Source: Roseococcus sp. SYP-B2431 (GTDB lineage Bacteria; Pseudomonadota; Alphaproteobacteria; Acetobacterales; Acetobacteraceae). Taken from it: a stretch of 64,000 nt of DNA. A program made the translations under genes and the position numbers. The DNA lies in NCBI RefSeq assembly GCF_004336745.1, contig NZ_SJXD01000027.1:310001-374000 (forward strand). Direction: 5' to 3'. This document shows positions 34,416 to 44,527 of this stretch, in pieces (the stretch's first letter is position 1; each line of letters begins with the position of its first letter). Below the pieces are notes generated by a model, which searched no databases, had not been told where the DNA came from, and saw only the letters and a list, made by a program, of their open reading frames with translations.

Positions 34416-35027
34416 TCAGGCGTAGAGCCAGGGCTGCGCGGCGCGCTGACGCGCCTCGAAGCTGTCGATGGCGGGCTTGTGCTGCAGCGTCTGGCCGATA
34501 TCGTCGAGTCCGTTCAGTAGGCAGTGCCGGCGGAACGGATCGATCTCGAAGGGGATCTCCTCGCCATTCGGACGCACCACCACCGAACGCTCCAGGTCCA
34601 CCGTGAGACGGGCGTTGCCGCCCAACCTCGCATCGTCCATCAGCTTCTCGCAGATCTCGCGCGGCAGCCGGATGGGCAGGATGCCGTTCTTGAAGCTGTT
34701 GTTGTGGAAGATGTCGGCGAAATCCGGCGCGATGACGCAGCGGATTCCGAAGTCCAGGAGCGCCCATGGCGCATGCTCGCGCGAGCTGCCGCAGCCGAAA
34801 TTCTCGTAGGCAATAAGGATCTCGGAGTTGCGGTAGGCGGGCTGGTTCAGCACGAAGTCCGGCTTCTCCGAGCCGTCCTCGTTGAAACGCATATTCGCGA
34901 AGAGATGCTGGCCGAGCCCCGTGCGCGCGATCGTCTTGAGGAAGCGCGCCGGGATGATCTTGTCGGTGTCGATGTTCGCCGCCGGAAGGGGCGCGGCGAC
35001 GCCGGTCAGGGTCGTGAAAGGCTTCAT
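34416..35027 (-). CDS. leuD: 3-isopropylmalate dehydratase small subunit
   Basis: 203 residues. [41 protein letters not shown] and the [17 protein letters not shown] segment are the LeuD swivel-domain hallmarks. With LeuC it isomerises 2- to 3-isopropylmalate. Its start lies three bases after the leuC stop and it is followed closely by leuB, so the three genes form a single transcript. Confidence 0.97.
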   Translation of the reverse strand: MKPFTTLTGVAAPLPAANIDTDKIIPARFLKTIARTGLGQHLFANMRFNEDGSEKPDFVLNQPAYRNSEILIAYENFGCGSSREHAPWALLDFGIRCVIAPDFADIFHNNSFKNGILPIRLPREICEKLMDDARLGGNARLTVDLERSVVVRPNGEEIPFEIDPFRRHCLLNGLDDIGQTLQHKPAIDSFEARQRAAQPWLYA

Positions 35028-35030
35028 GGA

Positions 35031-36461
35031 TCAGGCGCTCCCTACGGGTTGCCAGTCGCGTACATCGGCCAGGTGACCGGCCAGCGCTGCCGCGGCGGCC
35101 ATGGCGGGCGAGAGCAGGTGCGTACGACCGCCCGGCCCCTGGCGCCCCTCGAAGTTGCGGTTGGAGGTGCTGGCCGAGCGCTGGCCCGGCGTCAGCTTGT
35201 CCGGGTTCATGCCGAGGCACATCGAGCAGCCCGCCTCCCGCCATTCGAAGCCGGCATCGAGGAAGACGCGGTCCAAACCTTCCTGCTCAGCCTGCAGCTT
35301 CACCAGGCCCGAGCCCGGCACGACCATGGCGCGCACGCCCTCGGCGACATGACGGCCCTTGGCGATGGCGGCGGCGGCGCGCATGTCCTCGATGCGGCTA
35401 TTGGTGCAGCTGCCGATGAAGACGACGTCCACCTTGAGGTCGGTCAGCTTCTGCCCGGGCGTCAGGCCCATGTATTCGACCATGCGCTGAAGCTGGGCGC
35501 GGCGCGTCTCGTCCACCGCCGCCGCGGGATCGGGCACCGATGCCGTGATGGGGGCCACATCCTCGGGGCTGGTGCCCCAGGTCACCATGGGCACGATGTC
35601 CTCGGCGCGGAGGAAAACCTCCTTGTCGAAATGCGCGCCTGGGTCGCTCGGCAAGGTCGACCACCACGCCACGGCACGGTCGAAAGCCTCGCCCTTGGGC
35701 GCGAAGGGCCGGCCCTTCACATAATCGAAGGTCGTCTGGTCCGGCGCCACCATGCCGGCGCGCGCGCCGGCCTCGATGCTCATGTTGCACACCGTCATGC
35801 GGCCCGCCATGTCGAGCGCACGGATCGCCTCGCCGGCGAACTCGATCACATGGCCAGTGCCGCCGGCCGTGCCGATCTTCCCGATGATCGCCAGCACAAT
35901 GTCCTTGGCCGTGCAGCCGAGCGGCAGCTGGCCGTCGACCGTGACGCGCATGTTCTTCGCGGGCTTCTGCAGCAGCGTCTGCGTAGCGAGCACGTGCTCC
36001 ACCTCGCTCGTGCCGATGCCGAAGGCGAGCGCGCCCATGGCGCCGTGGGTCGAGGTGTGGCTGTCGCCGCAGACGATGGTCATGCCAGGAAGCGAGAGTC
36101 CCTGCTCCGGCCCGATCACGTGGACGATGCCCTGCCGCGCGTCGAGCAGCGGGATGAAGGGCACCCCGAACTCGACGACATTGTGCTCGAGCGTCTCGAC
36201 CTGCAGGCGGCTCTCGGGATCCAGGATGCCCGTGCGGCGCGTCTCGTCGGTGGCGATGTTGTGATCGATGACGGCCATCGTCGCATCCGGGCGATGCACC
36301 GGGCGGCCGGCGACGCGCAGGCCCTCGAAGGCCTGCGGGCTCGTCACCTCATGAACGAGGTGGCGGTCGATGTAGAGGAGCGCGGTGCCGTCGGGCAGTG
36401 TGTCGACGACATGATGCGCCCAGATCTTGTCGAACAAGGTGCGCGGCTTTTCGGCGCTCAT
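35031..36461 (-). CDS. leuC: 3-isopropylmalate dehydratase large subunit
   Basis: 476 residues, an aconitase-family [4Fe-4S] enzyme. [12 protein letters not shown] at the N-terminus, [33 protein letters not shown] (in parts), [14 protein letters not shown] with the first cluster cysteine, and GCSMCLGMN with the other two. I chose the ATG at 36461 because a GGGGGA ribosome-binding stretch ends seven bases before it; in-frame ATG and TTG codons 6 and 15 bases earlier overlap that site. It is the first gene of the leuCDB run and is separated from rplS upstream by a strong terminator. Confidence 0.96.
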   Translation of the reverse strand: MSAEKPRTLFDKIWAHHVVDTLPDGTALLYIDRHLVHEVTSPQAFEGLRVAGRPVHRPDATMAVIDHNIATDETRRTGILDPESRLQVETLEHNVVEFGVPFIPLLDARQGIVHVIGPEQGLSLPGMTIVCGDSHTSTHGAMGALAFGIGTSEVEHVLATQTLLQKPAKNMRVTVDGQLPLGCTAKDIVLAIIGKIGTAGGTGHVIEFAGEAIRALDMAGRMTVCNMSIEAGARAGMVAPDQTTFDYVKGRPFAPKGEAFDRAVAWWSTLPSDPGAHFDKEVFLRAEDIVPMVTWGTSPEDVAPITASVPDPAAAVDETRRAQLQRMVEYMGLTPGQKLTDLKVDVVFIGSCTNSRIEDMRAAAAIAKGRHVAEGVRAMVVPGSGLVKLQAEQEGLDRVFLDAGFEWREAGCSMCLGMNPDKLTPGQRSASTSNRNFEGRQGPGGRTHLLSPAMAAAAALAGHLADVRDWQPVGSA

Positions 36462-36490
36462 TTGCATTTCCCCCAAACCGGGTATCGATC

Positions 36491-36518
36491 AAAAAAGGCC
36501 GCGCCTCGCGGCGCGGCC
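36491..36518 (-). terminator. Intrinsic terminator after rplS
   Basis: On the minus strand GGCCGCGCC pairs with GGCGCGGCC across a GCGA tetraloop and is followed directly by six T residues. This is a textbook Rho-independent terminator. It lies 12 bases after the rplS stop and so closes the rpsP-rimM-trmD-rplS transcript before leuC. Confidence 0.93.
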
Positions 36519-36530
36519 TGCGAGAGGGCC

Positions 36531-36938
36531 TCAGGCCTCCTCGGCTTCCTTCGAGGCGGCAGCCGGTGCCTGGGTCCGCAGACCCAGCTTCTCGGCGATG
36601 CGGGCCGACTTACCCGTGCGGCCACGCAGGTAGTACAGCTTGGCGCGACGCACCTTGCCGCGGCGCACCACGGAGATGTCCGCAATCGCCGGAGAATGCA
36701 GCGGGAAGACGCGCTCCACGCCCTCGCCGTAGGAGAGCTTGCGCACCGTGAAGTTGCTGTGCAGGCCGCGGTTGGACCGCGCGATCACGACGCCCTCATA
36801 GGCCTGGGTGCGGACGCGCTCGCCCTCGACCACCCTGACCATGACGCGAACGGTATCGCCCGGCGCGAAGTCCGGAACGGGACGCGTGGCGACGAGGCGG
36901 GCCTTCTGGTCGGCGTCGAATTGCTGCAACAGGTTCAT
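36531..36938 (-). CDS. rplS: 50S ribosomal protein bL19
   Basis: 135 residues. [35 protein letters not shown] and [41 protein letters not shown] (both in parts) are unmistakable for bL19, which lies at the subunit interface. A short acidic alanine-rich tail follows. It is the last gene of the rpsP-rimM-trmD-rplS set and ends just before an intrinsic terminator. Confidence 0.98.
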   Translation of the reverse strand: MNLLQQFDADQKARLVATRPVPDFAPGDTVRVMVRVVEGERVRTQAYEGVVIARSNRGLHSNFTVRKLSYGEGVERVFPLHSPAIADISVVRRGKVRRAKLYYLRGRTGKSARIAEKLGLRTQAPAAASKEAEEA

Positions 36939-36964
36939 GGGCTTAGTCCTTTCAGGATAGGGAT

Positions 36965-37678
36965 TTAGGCTGCGGCGCCGCCGCCGGCAACCTGCATTCG
37001 GGTCCAGAGGTCAGGCCGGCGCTCGCGCGTCACGGCCTCGGATTGCTGCCGCCGCCAACGGGCCACCTCGGCATGATGGCCGGAGAGCAGCACCTGCGGC
37101 ACGGCGCGGCCCTGCCATTCGGCGGGCCGCGTATATTGCGCGTATTCGAGCATGCCGGCGCTGTGACTCTCCTCGACGGCGCTCTCGGCCGCGCCCATCA
37201 CGCCAGGCAGCAGGCGGACGCAGGCATCGAGCAGCGTCAGCGCCGCGAGCTCGCCACCGGAGAGCACGTAGTCGCCGATGGAGACCTCCATCATGCCCCG
37301 GGCCTCGATCACGCGCTGATCGACGCCCTCATAGCGGCCGCAGAGCATCACCACGCCGGCTCCCGCGGCGAGCTGCTGCACCAGCTTCTGGTCCAGCAGC
37401 CTACCGCGCGGCGTCAGGTAGATCAGCGGGCGGGCGTCCCCCGCCGGCATGGCCGCGGCAATGGCCGTGTCCACCACGTCGGGACGCATCACCATCCCGG
37501 CGCCGCCGCCGAAGGGCGTGTCGTCCACCGTGCGATGGCGGTCCAGCGCATGCGCGCGGATGTCGCGCGCCTCGCAGGACCAGATGCCCTCGCGCAGCGC
37601 ACGCCCCGCCAGGGACACGCCAAGAGGTCCGGGAAACATCTGCGGGAAGAGCGTCAGGACGGTGGCGGACCAGCTCAT
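36965..37678 (-). CDS. trmD: tRNA (guanine37-N1)-methyltransferase TrmD
   Basis: 237 residues. [48 protein letters not shown] and [12 protein letters not shown]-like [17 protein letters not shown] are TrmD knot-fold motifs that bind S-adenosylmethionine and the G36-G37 tRNA target. It prevents frameshifting at proline and other codons. Its start overlaps the rimM stop by four bases (37675-37678). Confidence 0.97.
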   Translation of the reverse strand: MSWSATVLTLFPQMFPGPLGVSLAGRALREGIWSCEARDIRAHALDRHRTVDDTPFGGGAGMVMRPDVVDTAIAAAMPAGDARPLIYLTPRGRLLDQKLVQQLAAGAGVVMLCGRYEGVDQRVIEARGMMEVSIGDYVLSGGELAALTLLDACVRLLPGVMGAAESAVEESHSAGMLEYAQYTRPAEWQGRAVPQVLLSGHHAEVARWRRQQSEAVTRERRPDLWTRMQVAGGGAAA

Positions 37679-38199
37679 GCCGCCCCCTGCCCATCGACCG
37701 GAGCCTCTCCCACGACGATCTCTGCCGGCGGCACCACGGTGATCCGCCCCCCATCCAGATCGATGGCGGGAACGGCCGCGCGCGTGAAGGGAACCAGCCG
37801 CTCGGGCGGCCCCTCCAGGACGAGAAAGGCCCCTGCCCCGTGATCCTCGACCGCGCGGACGCGGCCCAAGGGAGCCCCTGCCTCGGTGAAGGCCGACAGC
37901 CCCTCCAGGTCGGAGAGATAAAACTCGTCCGGATCCTCGGTGGGCGGCAGCGCAGCGCGCGACGCGTAGAGCCGCGTTCCGGTGAGCCGCGCGGCGGCGT
38001 CCCGATCGGCCACACCCTCGATCCGCGCCAGATCGGCCGCGACCAACTCCAGCGCGAAGTGCCTGGTGCCGCTCTCATCCGTCAGTGGGCCATAGGCGGT
38101 CAGGCCTTCCGGCTCGGCGGTGAAGCTGCGGACGCGCACCAGGCCCCGCACGCCGTGCGGCCTCCCGATCTCGCCCAACAGGACCTTCCCGCCCGCCAT
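37675..38199 (-). CDS. rimM: Ribosome maturation factor RimM
   Basis: 174 residues. [20 protein letters not shown] is the RimM N-terminal beta-barrel signature; the linker [11 protein letters not shown] leads into a C-terminal PRC-barrel with [13 protein letters not shown] and [18 protein letters not shown]. RimM assists 30S head assembly around uS19. It lies between rpsP and trmD, as in most bacteria. Confidence 0.95.
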   Translation of the reverse strand: MAGGKVLLGEIGRPHGVRGLVRVRSFTAEPEGLTAYGPLTDESGTRHFALELVAADLARIEGVADRDAAARLTGTRLYASRAALPPTEDPDEFYLSDLEGLSAFTEAGAPLGRVRAVEDHGAGAFLVLEGPPERLVPFTRAAVPAIDLDGGRITVVPPAEIVVGEAPVDGQGAA

Positions 38200-38224
38200 C
38201 TGCCTTCAGCCCGATGCCTTCAGA

Positions 38225-38557
38225 TCAGCGCGCAGCGGCCGCGGCGCGTTCCTGCGCCTTCTTCTTCGGCGCCGACTGCTTGGGCTGCTCGGGGAACACG
38301 GGCATCTCGATGATGCCGGCCTTGCCCAGGAACTTGGCGACGCGGTCGGTCGCGAGCGCGCCCTTGCCGAGCCACTCCTTGATCTTCTCTTCCTGCAGGC
38401 GGATGCGATCCTCGTGCTCGGCCGGCAGCATCGGGTTGTAGCTGCCCAGCTTCTCGATGAAGCGGCCGTCGCGCGGCGAGCGGCTGTCGGCCACCACGAT
38501 GTGGTAGTAGGGGCGCTTCTTGGCGCCGGCGCGGGCAAGGCGGATCTTAAGGCCCAT
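38225..38557 (-). CDS. rpsP: 30S ribosomal protein bS16
   Basis: 110 residues. [40 protein letters not shown] (in parts) is the canonical bS16 N-terminus, followed by [28 protein letters not shown] lysine- and alanine-rich extension of about 30 residues ends the protein, as often in alphaproteobacteria. It heads rpsP-rimM-trmD-rplS, 49 bases after ffh. Confidence 0.98.
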   Translation of the reverse strand: MGLKIRLARAGAKKRPYYHIVVADSRSPRDGRFIEKLGSYNPMLPAEHEDRIRLQEEKIKEWLGKGALATDRVAKFLGKAGIIEMPVFPEQPKQSAPKKKAQERAAAAAR

Positions 38558-38606
38558 TGGGCTCTCTCCTCAGGTAAAGCTTGGGAAGGGGTTCGGCCGG
38601 CTCATC

Positions 38607-39980
38607 TCAGAACGGCCTGCGGCCTTGGGGGAGGAGCGCGGCGAGCCCGCCACGCATCAGCCCCTTCTGGCCCATCTTGTTCATGCGCTTCATCATGTCG
38701 CGCATGTCCTCGAACTGCTTGAGCAGCTTGTTCACCTCCTGCACGGAGGAACCGGAGCCGCTGGCGATGCGCTTCTTGCGCGACGCCTTGATGATCTCGG
38801 GCTTGCGGCGCTCGCCGACCGTCATGCTGCCGATGATCGCGGCCTGACGCTTCAGGATCGACTGATCCAGATTGGCGTCGCCGAGCTGCTGCTTGATCTT
38901 CTGGGCGCCCGGCAGCATGCCCATGATGCCCGAAAGATTGCCCATCTTGCCGATCTGCTTCAGCTGGCTCGCATAGTCCTCGAGGCTGAACTGCCCCTTC
39001 TGCATGCGCGCCGCGAGCTTCTCGGCCTCGGCCTGGTCGATGGTCTCGGCCGCGCGCTCCACGAGCGAGACGATGTCGCCCATGCCGAGGATGCGGTTGG
39101 CGATGCGGTCCGGGTGGAAGTCCTCCAGCGCGTCGAGCTTCTCGCCCGCGCCCAGCAGCTTGATGGGCGCGCCGGTCACGGCCCGCATGGAGAGCGCCGC
39201 GCCGCCGCGCGCATCGCCGTCGACGCGCGTCATGACGATGCCGGTGACGCCGACGCGCTCGTTGAAGGCGCGCGCGGTGTTCACCGAATCCTGCCCCGTC
39301 ATGGCGTCCACGACGAGCAGCGTCTCATGCGGCTTCACCGCGGCCTTGACGGCGGCCACCTCGTCCATCAGCGCATCGTCGATCGCGAGGCGGCCGGCGG
39401 TGTCGAGGATGACGATGTCGTAAAGCTCGCGCCGGCCGAGATCCATCGCGCGCTCGGCGATCTGCAGCGGCGACTGACCGGCGATGATGGGCAGGCTGAC
39501 GACTTCGGCGCGCTCCGCCAGCTGAGCAAGCTGGAGCTGGGCGGCCGGGCGATGTACGTCCAGGCTGGCCAGCAGCACCTTCTTCCGCTCACGCATGCGC
39601 AGGCGGAGGGCGATCTTGCCGGAAGTGGTCGTCTTGCCCGAGCCCTGCAGGCCGACCATCAGGATCGGCACCGGCGAGGCTGCGTTCAGGTCGAGCCCAC
39701 GGGGCCCCTCATCGCCACCGCCCAGCGCCTCGACCAGCGCGTCATGGACGATCTTGACGACCTGCTGGCCGGGCTGGATCGAGCGGATGACCTCCTGCCC
39801 GACGGCCCCCTCGCGAACCTTGGCAATGATATCGCGGACGACCGGCAGCGCGACATCGGCCTCGAGCAGGGCCACGCGCACCTCACGCAGCGCATCGGAG
39901 ACATCGGCCTCGGACAGCGCGCCACGGCCGCGCAGCCGGTCGAACACCCCTTGAAGCCTGTTGCCCAACGCCTCGAACAC
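38607..39980 (-). CDS. ffh: Signal recognition particle protein Ffh
   Basis: 457 residues with the N domain, the GTPase G domain (P-loop GLQGSGKTT at residues 110-118; DTAGRL; TRVDGDARGGAALS) and the methionine-rich M domain that binds 4.5S RNA and signal sequences. I chose the GTG at 39980, which gives the family start (V/M)FEALGNRLQGVFDRLRG. The ATG at 40049 adds 23 residues with no family match. The 171 bases up to infC hold no gene. Confidence 0.95.
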   Translation of the reverse strand: MFEALGNRLQGVFDRLRGRGALSEADVSDALREVRVALLEADVALPVVRDIIAKVREGAVGQEVIRSIQPGQQVVKIVHDALVEALGGGDEGPRGLDLNAASPVPILMVGLQGSGKTTTSGKIALRLRMRERKKVLLASLDVHRPAAQLQLAQLAERAEVVSLPIIAGQSPLQIAERAMDLGRRELYDIVILDTAGRLAIDDALMDEVAAVKAAVKPHETLLVVDAMTGQDSVNTARAFNERVGVTGIVMTRVDGDARGGAALSMRAVTGAPIKLLGAGEKLDALEDFHPDRIANRILGMGDIVSLVERAAETIDQAEAEKLAARMQKGQFSLEDYASQLKQIGKMGNLSGIMGMLPGAQKIKQQLGDANLDQSILKRQAAIIGSMTVGERRKPEIIKASRKKRIASGSGSSVQEVNKLLKQFEDMRDMMKRMNKMGQKGLMRGGLAALLPQGRRPF

Positions 39981-40151
39981 GCGAAAGCCACTCCAAACAA
40001 AATCGCGCCGCTGCGCGATACTCGCGGAGCGACGGGGATCCCGCCTCATGCGGGACCCAAGCCGGACGATCCCGGCAAGAGGCGCCTAAACCCCACACCG
40101 CGAAAAGTCAACAGAGAACGGGACGCCGCGCCGCTGGCTCGGCTTCGACCG

Positions 40152-40691
40152 CTACTTCGGCGCCAGCACCATGATCATCTGCCGGTTCTCGAGCCGAGGC
40201 ATGGACTCGACCTTCACCAGCTCGACCAGCTCAGCCCGGATCCGTTCCAGCAGTTTCACGCCGAGCTCCTGGTGGGCCATCTCCCGCCCCCGGAAACGCA
40301 GGGTGACCTTCACCTTGTCGCCCTCGCCGATGAAGCTCTTGGCCTGCTTCATCTTCACGTCGTAGTCATGGTCATCAATGTTCGGGCGAACCTTGATTTC
40401 TTTGATTTCGACGACCTTCTGCTTCTTCCTGGCCTCGTTGGCCTTCTTCTGCTGCTCGTACTTGAACTTTCCGTAGTCGGTGATCTTGCAGACAGGCGGC
40501 ACCGCATTCGGGCTGATCTCGAGCAGGTCAAGCCCCGACTGGTACGCCTTGTACAGCGCATCGCGAATACTCATCACGCCAAGCATCTCGCCCGCCTCGT
40601 CAATCAGGCGCACCTGCGGAACACGGATCTCCTCGTTCACGCGGGGCCCCTCGCGTGAGGGGGGCGTCGGGGGCATAGGGCCTCGTGCTAT
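40152..40691 (-). CDS. infC: Translation initiation factor IF-3, probable ATA start
   Basis: About 179 residues. [32 protein letters not shown] (in parts) is the N-terminal domain; [14 protein letters not shown] the linker; [16 protein letters not shown] the C-terminal domain. IF-3 controls start-codon selection on the 30S subunit. An ATG at 40676 is usable, but an ATA at 40691 is in frame and has an AGGAG site exactly six bases upstream (40698-40702), giving the N-terminus (M)[17 protein letters not shown]. Rare start codons on infC are known to give autoregulation by IF-3 itself. It lies 56 bases after thrS. Confidence 0.93.
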   Translation of the reverse strand: MARGPMPPTPPSREGPRVNEEIRVPQVRLIDEAGEMLGVMSIRDALYKAYQSGLDLLEISPNAVPPVCKITDYGKFKYEQQKKANEARKKQKVVEIKEIKVRPNIDDHDYDVKMKQAKSFIGEGDKVKVTLRFRGREMAHQELGVKLLERIRAELVELVKVESMPRLENRQMIMVLAPK

Positions 40692-40747
40692 GGTCGTCTC
40701 CTGTCTCAGTTACGGCAAATCAGGCGCGCGTTATGGAACGTGGCGCG

Positions 40748-42706
40748 TCACGCTGCAACAGCATCCGCAGGCAGGTCACCCATATCGGGAGGGGTCGCCT
40801 CCTTTGCCAGATGGTCCACCGCCTCCGCCAGAGAAAACACCTCCTGCTCCCGCCCTGGCAGGCGGCGGAGCACGACTTGGCCGAGTTCGGCCTCCCTGCG
40901 GCCCAGAATCGCAAGGACCGGGACCCGCTGCTCGATATGATCCACCACCTTGCGATTGATCTTCTCGTTCCGCAGGTCGAGTTCCACCCGCAGCCCGGCC
41001 TTAGCGAAGGCGGCCTTCACCTCTTGCGCATAGCTGTCGGCGTCCGAAACGATGGTCGCCACGACCACCTGCACCGGCGCCAGCCAGAGCGGGAAGCGCC
41101 CGGCGTGCTGTTCGATCAGGATGCCCAGGAAGCGCTCGAAGCTGCCGAGGATGGCGCGGTGCAGCATGACGGGCCGCTTGCGCGTGCCGTCCTCCGCGAC
41201 ATAAAGCGCGTCCAGCCGTTCCGGCATGACGAAATCCACCTGAAGCGTGCCGCATTGCCAATCCCGGCCGATGGCGTCGCGCAGGACGAATTCCAGCTTC
41301 GGCCCGTAGAAAGCGCCCTCGCCCGGGTTCAGCTCGAATTGGACACCGGCAATGGAGCACGCCTCCTTCAGCGCGCCCTCGGCGCGGTCCCAGGTGGCGT
41401 CGTCGCCGGCGCGCACATCCGGACGGTCGCTGAACTTCACCCGAAAATCGACGAAGCCCAGATCCTTGTAGATGCCGGAAAGGAGCGCCACGAAGCGGAC
41501 CGTCTCCGCCGCGATCTGGTGCTCCTCGCAGAAGATGTGGGCGTCGTCCTGCGTGAAGGCCCGCACGCGCATGATGCCGTGCAGCGCGCCAGAGGGCTCG
41601 AAGCGATGGCAGGCGCCGAACTCCGCCATGCGAAGCGGCAGCTCACGATAGCTGCGCAGGCCCTGGTTGAAGATCTGCACGTGGCAGGGGCAATTCATTG
41701 GCTTGAGCGCATAGATGCGATCGGCCTCGTCCTTGTCCTCGACCTTGGCCTGGAACATGGCGTGGCGGAACTTTTCCCAATGGCCCGAAGCCTCCCACAG
41801 CCGCCGGTCGACAAGCTGCGGGGTCTTCACCTCCTGATAGTCCGCCGCGTCCAGCCGGCGGCGCATGTAGTCCTCGACGGTGCGATAGAGCTTCCAGCCC
41901 TTCGGATGCCAGAAGATGCTGCCGGTCGCCTCTTCCTGAAGATGGAAGAGGTTCATCTCCTTGCCGATGCGGCGGTGGTCACGCTTCTCCGCCTCTTCCA
42001 GCATGTGGAGATAGGCGTCGAGTTCCTTCTGGTCGCGCCAGGCGGTGCCGTAGATGCGCGACAGCACCGGGTTCTCCGGCTTGCCGCGCCAATAGGCGCC
42101 GGCGACCTTGGTCAGCTTGAAGGCACCGCCGATATCGGCCGTACTGCGCATGTGCGGACCGCGACAGAGATCTATCCAATCGCCCTGGCTGTAGAGGCTG
42201 ATGGTTTCGCCCTCGGGCAGATCCTGGATGAGCTCGACCTTGAAGCGCTCCCCTTTTCCCTTGAAGAGCTCGATCGCCTCCTCGCGGCTCACCACGCTGC
42301 GCTGGAAGCGGGCGCCACGGCCGATGATCTCGCGCATCTTCGCCTCGATGGCGGCGAAGTCCTCGGGGGTGAAAGGCTCGTTGCGCGCAAAGTCGTAGTA
42401 GAAGCCGTTCTCGATCGACGGCCCGATGGTGACCTGCGTTCCCGGGAACAGCTCCTGCACGGCCTCGGCCAGAACATGGGCGGTGTCGTGCCGGATCAGG
42501 TCCAGCGCCTCGGGATCCCGGCGGGTAATGAAGCGCAGCGAGGCATCGGACGCGATCGGCTCGGAAAGGTCGGCGAGCTTGCCATCTATCTCCATGGCCA
42601 GCGCCGCCTTGGCCAGACCAGGGCCGATGGCCGCGGCCACCTCCGTGCCGGTCACCGCGCCGTCGAACTGGCGGATCGAACCGTCGGGAAGGGTGATCGC
42701 GGGCAT
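40748..42706 (-). CDS. thrS: Threonyl-tRNA synthetase
   Basis: 652 residues, complete. A TGS domain (residues 1-60), the second additional domain with the [11 protein letters not shown] motif (His-x4-His-type zinc editing site) and a class II core with [10 protein letters not shown] (motif 1/zinc cysteine region), [25 protein letters not shown] (motif 2, in parts) and an anticodon-binding domain near the C-terminus. It charges tRNA-Thr and edits Ser-tRNA-Thr. It is followed by infC, as in Escherichia coli. It is divergent from the NYN gene at 42822 with 115 bases between. Confidence 0.97.
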   Translation of the reverse strand: MPAITLPDGSIRQFDGAVTGTEVAAAIGPGLAKAALAMEIDGKLADLSEPIASDASLRFITRRDPEALDLIRHDTAHVLAEAVQELFPGTQVTIGPSIENGFYYDFARNEPFTPEDFAAIEAKMREIIGRGARFQRSVVSREEAIELFKGKGERFKVELIQDLPEGETISLYSQGDWIDLCRGPHMRSTADIGGAFKLTKVAGAYWRGKPENPVLSRIYGTAWRDQKELDAYLHMLEEAEKRDHRRIGKEMNLFHLQEEATGSIFWHPKGWKLYRTVEDYMRRRLDAADYQEVKTPQLVDRRLWEASGHWEKFRHAMFQAKVEDKDEADRIYALKPMNCPCHVQIFNQGLRSYRELPLRMAEFGACHRFEPSGALHGIMRVRAFTQDDAHIFCEEHQIAAETVRFVALLSGIYKDLGFVDFRVKFSDRPDVRAGDDATWDRAEGALKEACSIAGVQFELNPGEGAFYGPKLEFVLRDAIGRDWQCGTLQVDFVMPERLDALYVAEDGTRKRPVMLHRAILGSFERFLGILIEQHAGRFPLWLAPVQVVVATIVSDADSYAQEVKAAFAKAGLRVELDLRNEKINRKVVDHIEQRVPVLAILGRREAELGQVVLRRLPGREQEVFSLAEAVDHLAKEATPPDMGDLPADAVAA

Positions 42707-42821
42707 CTAGATTTCTCTTGCTATGTCTGGCGTGGAAGCGAACGGCGGACCATGGGGAGACGGCCTTGCCCGGTCAAGGCCCGGTGATTGCCCGAAAGGC
42801 CCCGAAGCTGCAAAATCAGGC

Positions 42822-43640
42822 ATGTCCCCAATGCCCGAATTGCGTAGCGCTCTCTTCCTCGATTTCGACAACCTGATCTCGGGCTTGCGGGATGGCGCCG
42901 GCAGCGAGGTCGCGCTGCGCTTCGCCCAGCAGCCGGAAACATGGCTGGAACGGCTGCTCGGCGATCGGCCCCGCCGGGCGCTGCTCCGCCGATGCTATAT
43001 GAACCCGGCCGGCAGCCTCGATGACGAGGACGGCTCCCGCTTCCGGTATTCGGAGTTCCGGTGGGCTTTCATGGCCGCTGGCTTCGAGGTGATCGACTGC
43101 CCCAAGCTCACCCGGCTGAAGAACGCGGCGGATGTCCGCATCGCGCTCGACGCGATGGAGGCCATGCTGTCCCCCGCGCATTTCGACGAATTCAACCTTC
43201 TCTCCACCGATTCCGATTTCGTGCCCCTGTTGCTGCGGCTGCGGGCCGCTGATCGGCGCACGAGGCTCGTGGCCCATCCGGAGGTGGGACGCATCGTCCG
43301 ATCGGCCGCCGACGAGGTGATCGGGCTCGACCTGCTCGCGGGCTGGCTCGGCTGGCAGGCCTCACCGGAGCCGGGGAAGCCCTTTGGCGGGCAGGTGGCC
43401 GCGGACCTGCTGGGCGTGGTGCGGGACATTATGTCGGACGCCCAGGACCCGGTGCACGTTCCTCATCTCGGGCAGATGGTGCGGAACCGGACGGGACGGA
43501 CCCTGCGCGGCAGCGACTTCGCGGGCTACGGCTCGCTTGATGCCTTGCTGGCCGCGGCCGGGGGCTTCGTCCGGCGCGACGGGCCGGGCGGCGGCCATGT
43601 GCTGCGACCGGAATGGGCCGATCAGCCGCCGGCGGCCTGA
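42822..43640 (+). CDS. NYN-domain protein with OST-HTH/LOTUS-like C-terminus
   Basis: 272 residues. The N-terminal NYN (PIN-like nuclease) domain has the acidic residues in ALFLDFDNL (Asp14, Asp16), NAADVRIALDAM (Asp104, Asp110) and LLSTDSDFVPLL (Asp130, Asp132), spaced as in LabA/NYN RNases. The C-terminal 80 residues (about 190-265, GGQVAADLLGVVRDIM to GGGHVLRPEW) resemble an OST-HTH/LOTUS RNA-binding module, with the GYGSLDALL block. It is probably an RNA-acting nuclease. The start at 42822 is used, but 42831 also fits. It ends 19 bases inside the convergent glycosyltransferase. Confidence 0.78.
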   Translation: MSPMPELRSALFLDFDNLISGLRDGAGSEVALRFAQQPETWLERLLGDRPRRALLRRCYMNPAGSLDDEDGSRFRYSEFRWAFMAAGFEVIDCPKLTRLKNAADVRIALDAMEAMLSPAHFDEFNLLSTDSDFVPLLLRLRAADRRTRLVAHPEVGRIVRSAADEVIGLDLLAGWLGWQASPEPGKPFGGQVAADLLGVVRDIMSDAQDPVHVPHLGQMVRNRTGRTLRGSDFAGYGSLDALLAAAGGFVRRDGPGGGHVLRPEWADQPPAA

Positions 43641-44527
43641 AGCACTTCGTCCACCGACAGCCCGGAGATGGGCTGCCGTCGCAGGATCGTCACCGCCTGT
43701 CCGCGCGGCGCGCAAAGGGCAGGTTCGCTCTCGGACCCGAAGAGCGCGACCGTCGGGCATCCGATCGCCGCCGCCAGGTGCGTGGGGCCGCTGTCATTCC
43801 CGATCGCCAGATCCGCCCGCCGCGCCACCGCCGCGAGTTGCCGCAGGTCCGTGCGTCCGGTGAGGTCGACGGCCTGCGGCGCCAGCCGCCGGATTTCCGC
43901 CGCCAACGGGGCCTCGCCGGCGACGCCGCAGACCACCGTGGGCAGGTCGAGCCGCGCCGCCAGCGTGCCGAACCGCGCGGCAGGCCATCGCTTCCCCGGG
44001 CGAGCCGCGGATGCGCCGGGAAGCAGCAGCGCGAAACGGGGCAGCAGGCCCAAGGCCGAGACATCCGTGTCCAGCCAGCCGAGATCCGGCCTCGGGAAAT
44101 CGGTGATCCCGGCCGCGACCAGCTGCCCGCGTTGCCGGTCCACCGTGTGCAGGAGATCGCGTTGCGGGTCTGCATCCGGGTGAGAGGCGCCGCGCGCGAT
44201 GCCCGACCACTCGGCCCCGCGCCCGACGAACATCCGGTATCGCGAGGACCTCCCGGAGGTCTGCAGGTCGTAGACACGGTCGAAACCCGCATCCCGAAGC
44301 TTTCGGGCCAGACGCAGGACGGCGGCGAGGTTCCACCAGTTGGGCCGCCCCTCGGACCATACCCGGTCGAACCAGGGACTTTCAGCGGCAAGCGTCGCGA
44401 ATAGCCTCGTCGTCAGAAGCGTGATCTCGGCGTCGGGATGGTGCTTCCGGATTGCCGCGAAGGGACCGAAGGCCTGCACGAAGTCCCCCAGCGCGGCGAG
44501 TTTGATGACAAGAATTCGCTCGGTCAC
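43622..44527 (-). CDS. Glycosyltransferase family 9 (heptosyltransferase-like)
   Basis: 301 residues. ILVIKLAALGDFVQAFGPFAAIRKHHPDAEITLLT (in parts) is the GT9 N-terminus, and AIGNDSGPTHLAAAIGCPTVALFG is the donor-binding block near residues 245-268. GT9 enzymes add heptose or related sugars to the lipopolysaccharide core. The start is a GTG at 44527 overlapping the preceding glycosyltransferase stop (GTGA). Acceptor sugar unknown. Confidence 0.9.
   Translation of the reverse strand: MTERILVIKLAALGDFVQAFGPFAAIRKHHPDAEITLLTTRLFATLAAESPWFDRVWSEGRPNWWNLAAVLRLARKLRDAGFDRVYDLQTSGRSSRYRMFVGRGAEWSGIARGASHPDADPQRDLLHTVDRQRGQLVAAGITDFPRPDLGWLDTDVSALGLLPRFALLLPGASAARPGKRWPAARFGTLAARLDLPTVVCGVAGEAPLAAEIRRLAPQAVDLTGRTDLRQLAAVARRADLAIGNDSGPTHLAAAIGCPTVALFGSESEPALCAPRGQAVTILRRQPISGLSVDEVLQAAGG

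Noticed and set aside
34524-36968. An 814-codon open frame on the plus strand
   Set aside because: It is antisense to leuD, leuC and rplS, all secure; no motif and no ribosome-binding site.
38520-42787. Two long plus-strand frames (712 and 700 codons)
   Set aside because: They mirror ffh, infC and thrS; composition only reflects GC-rich third positions.
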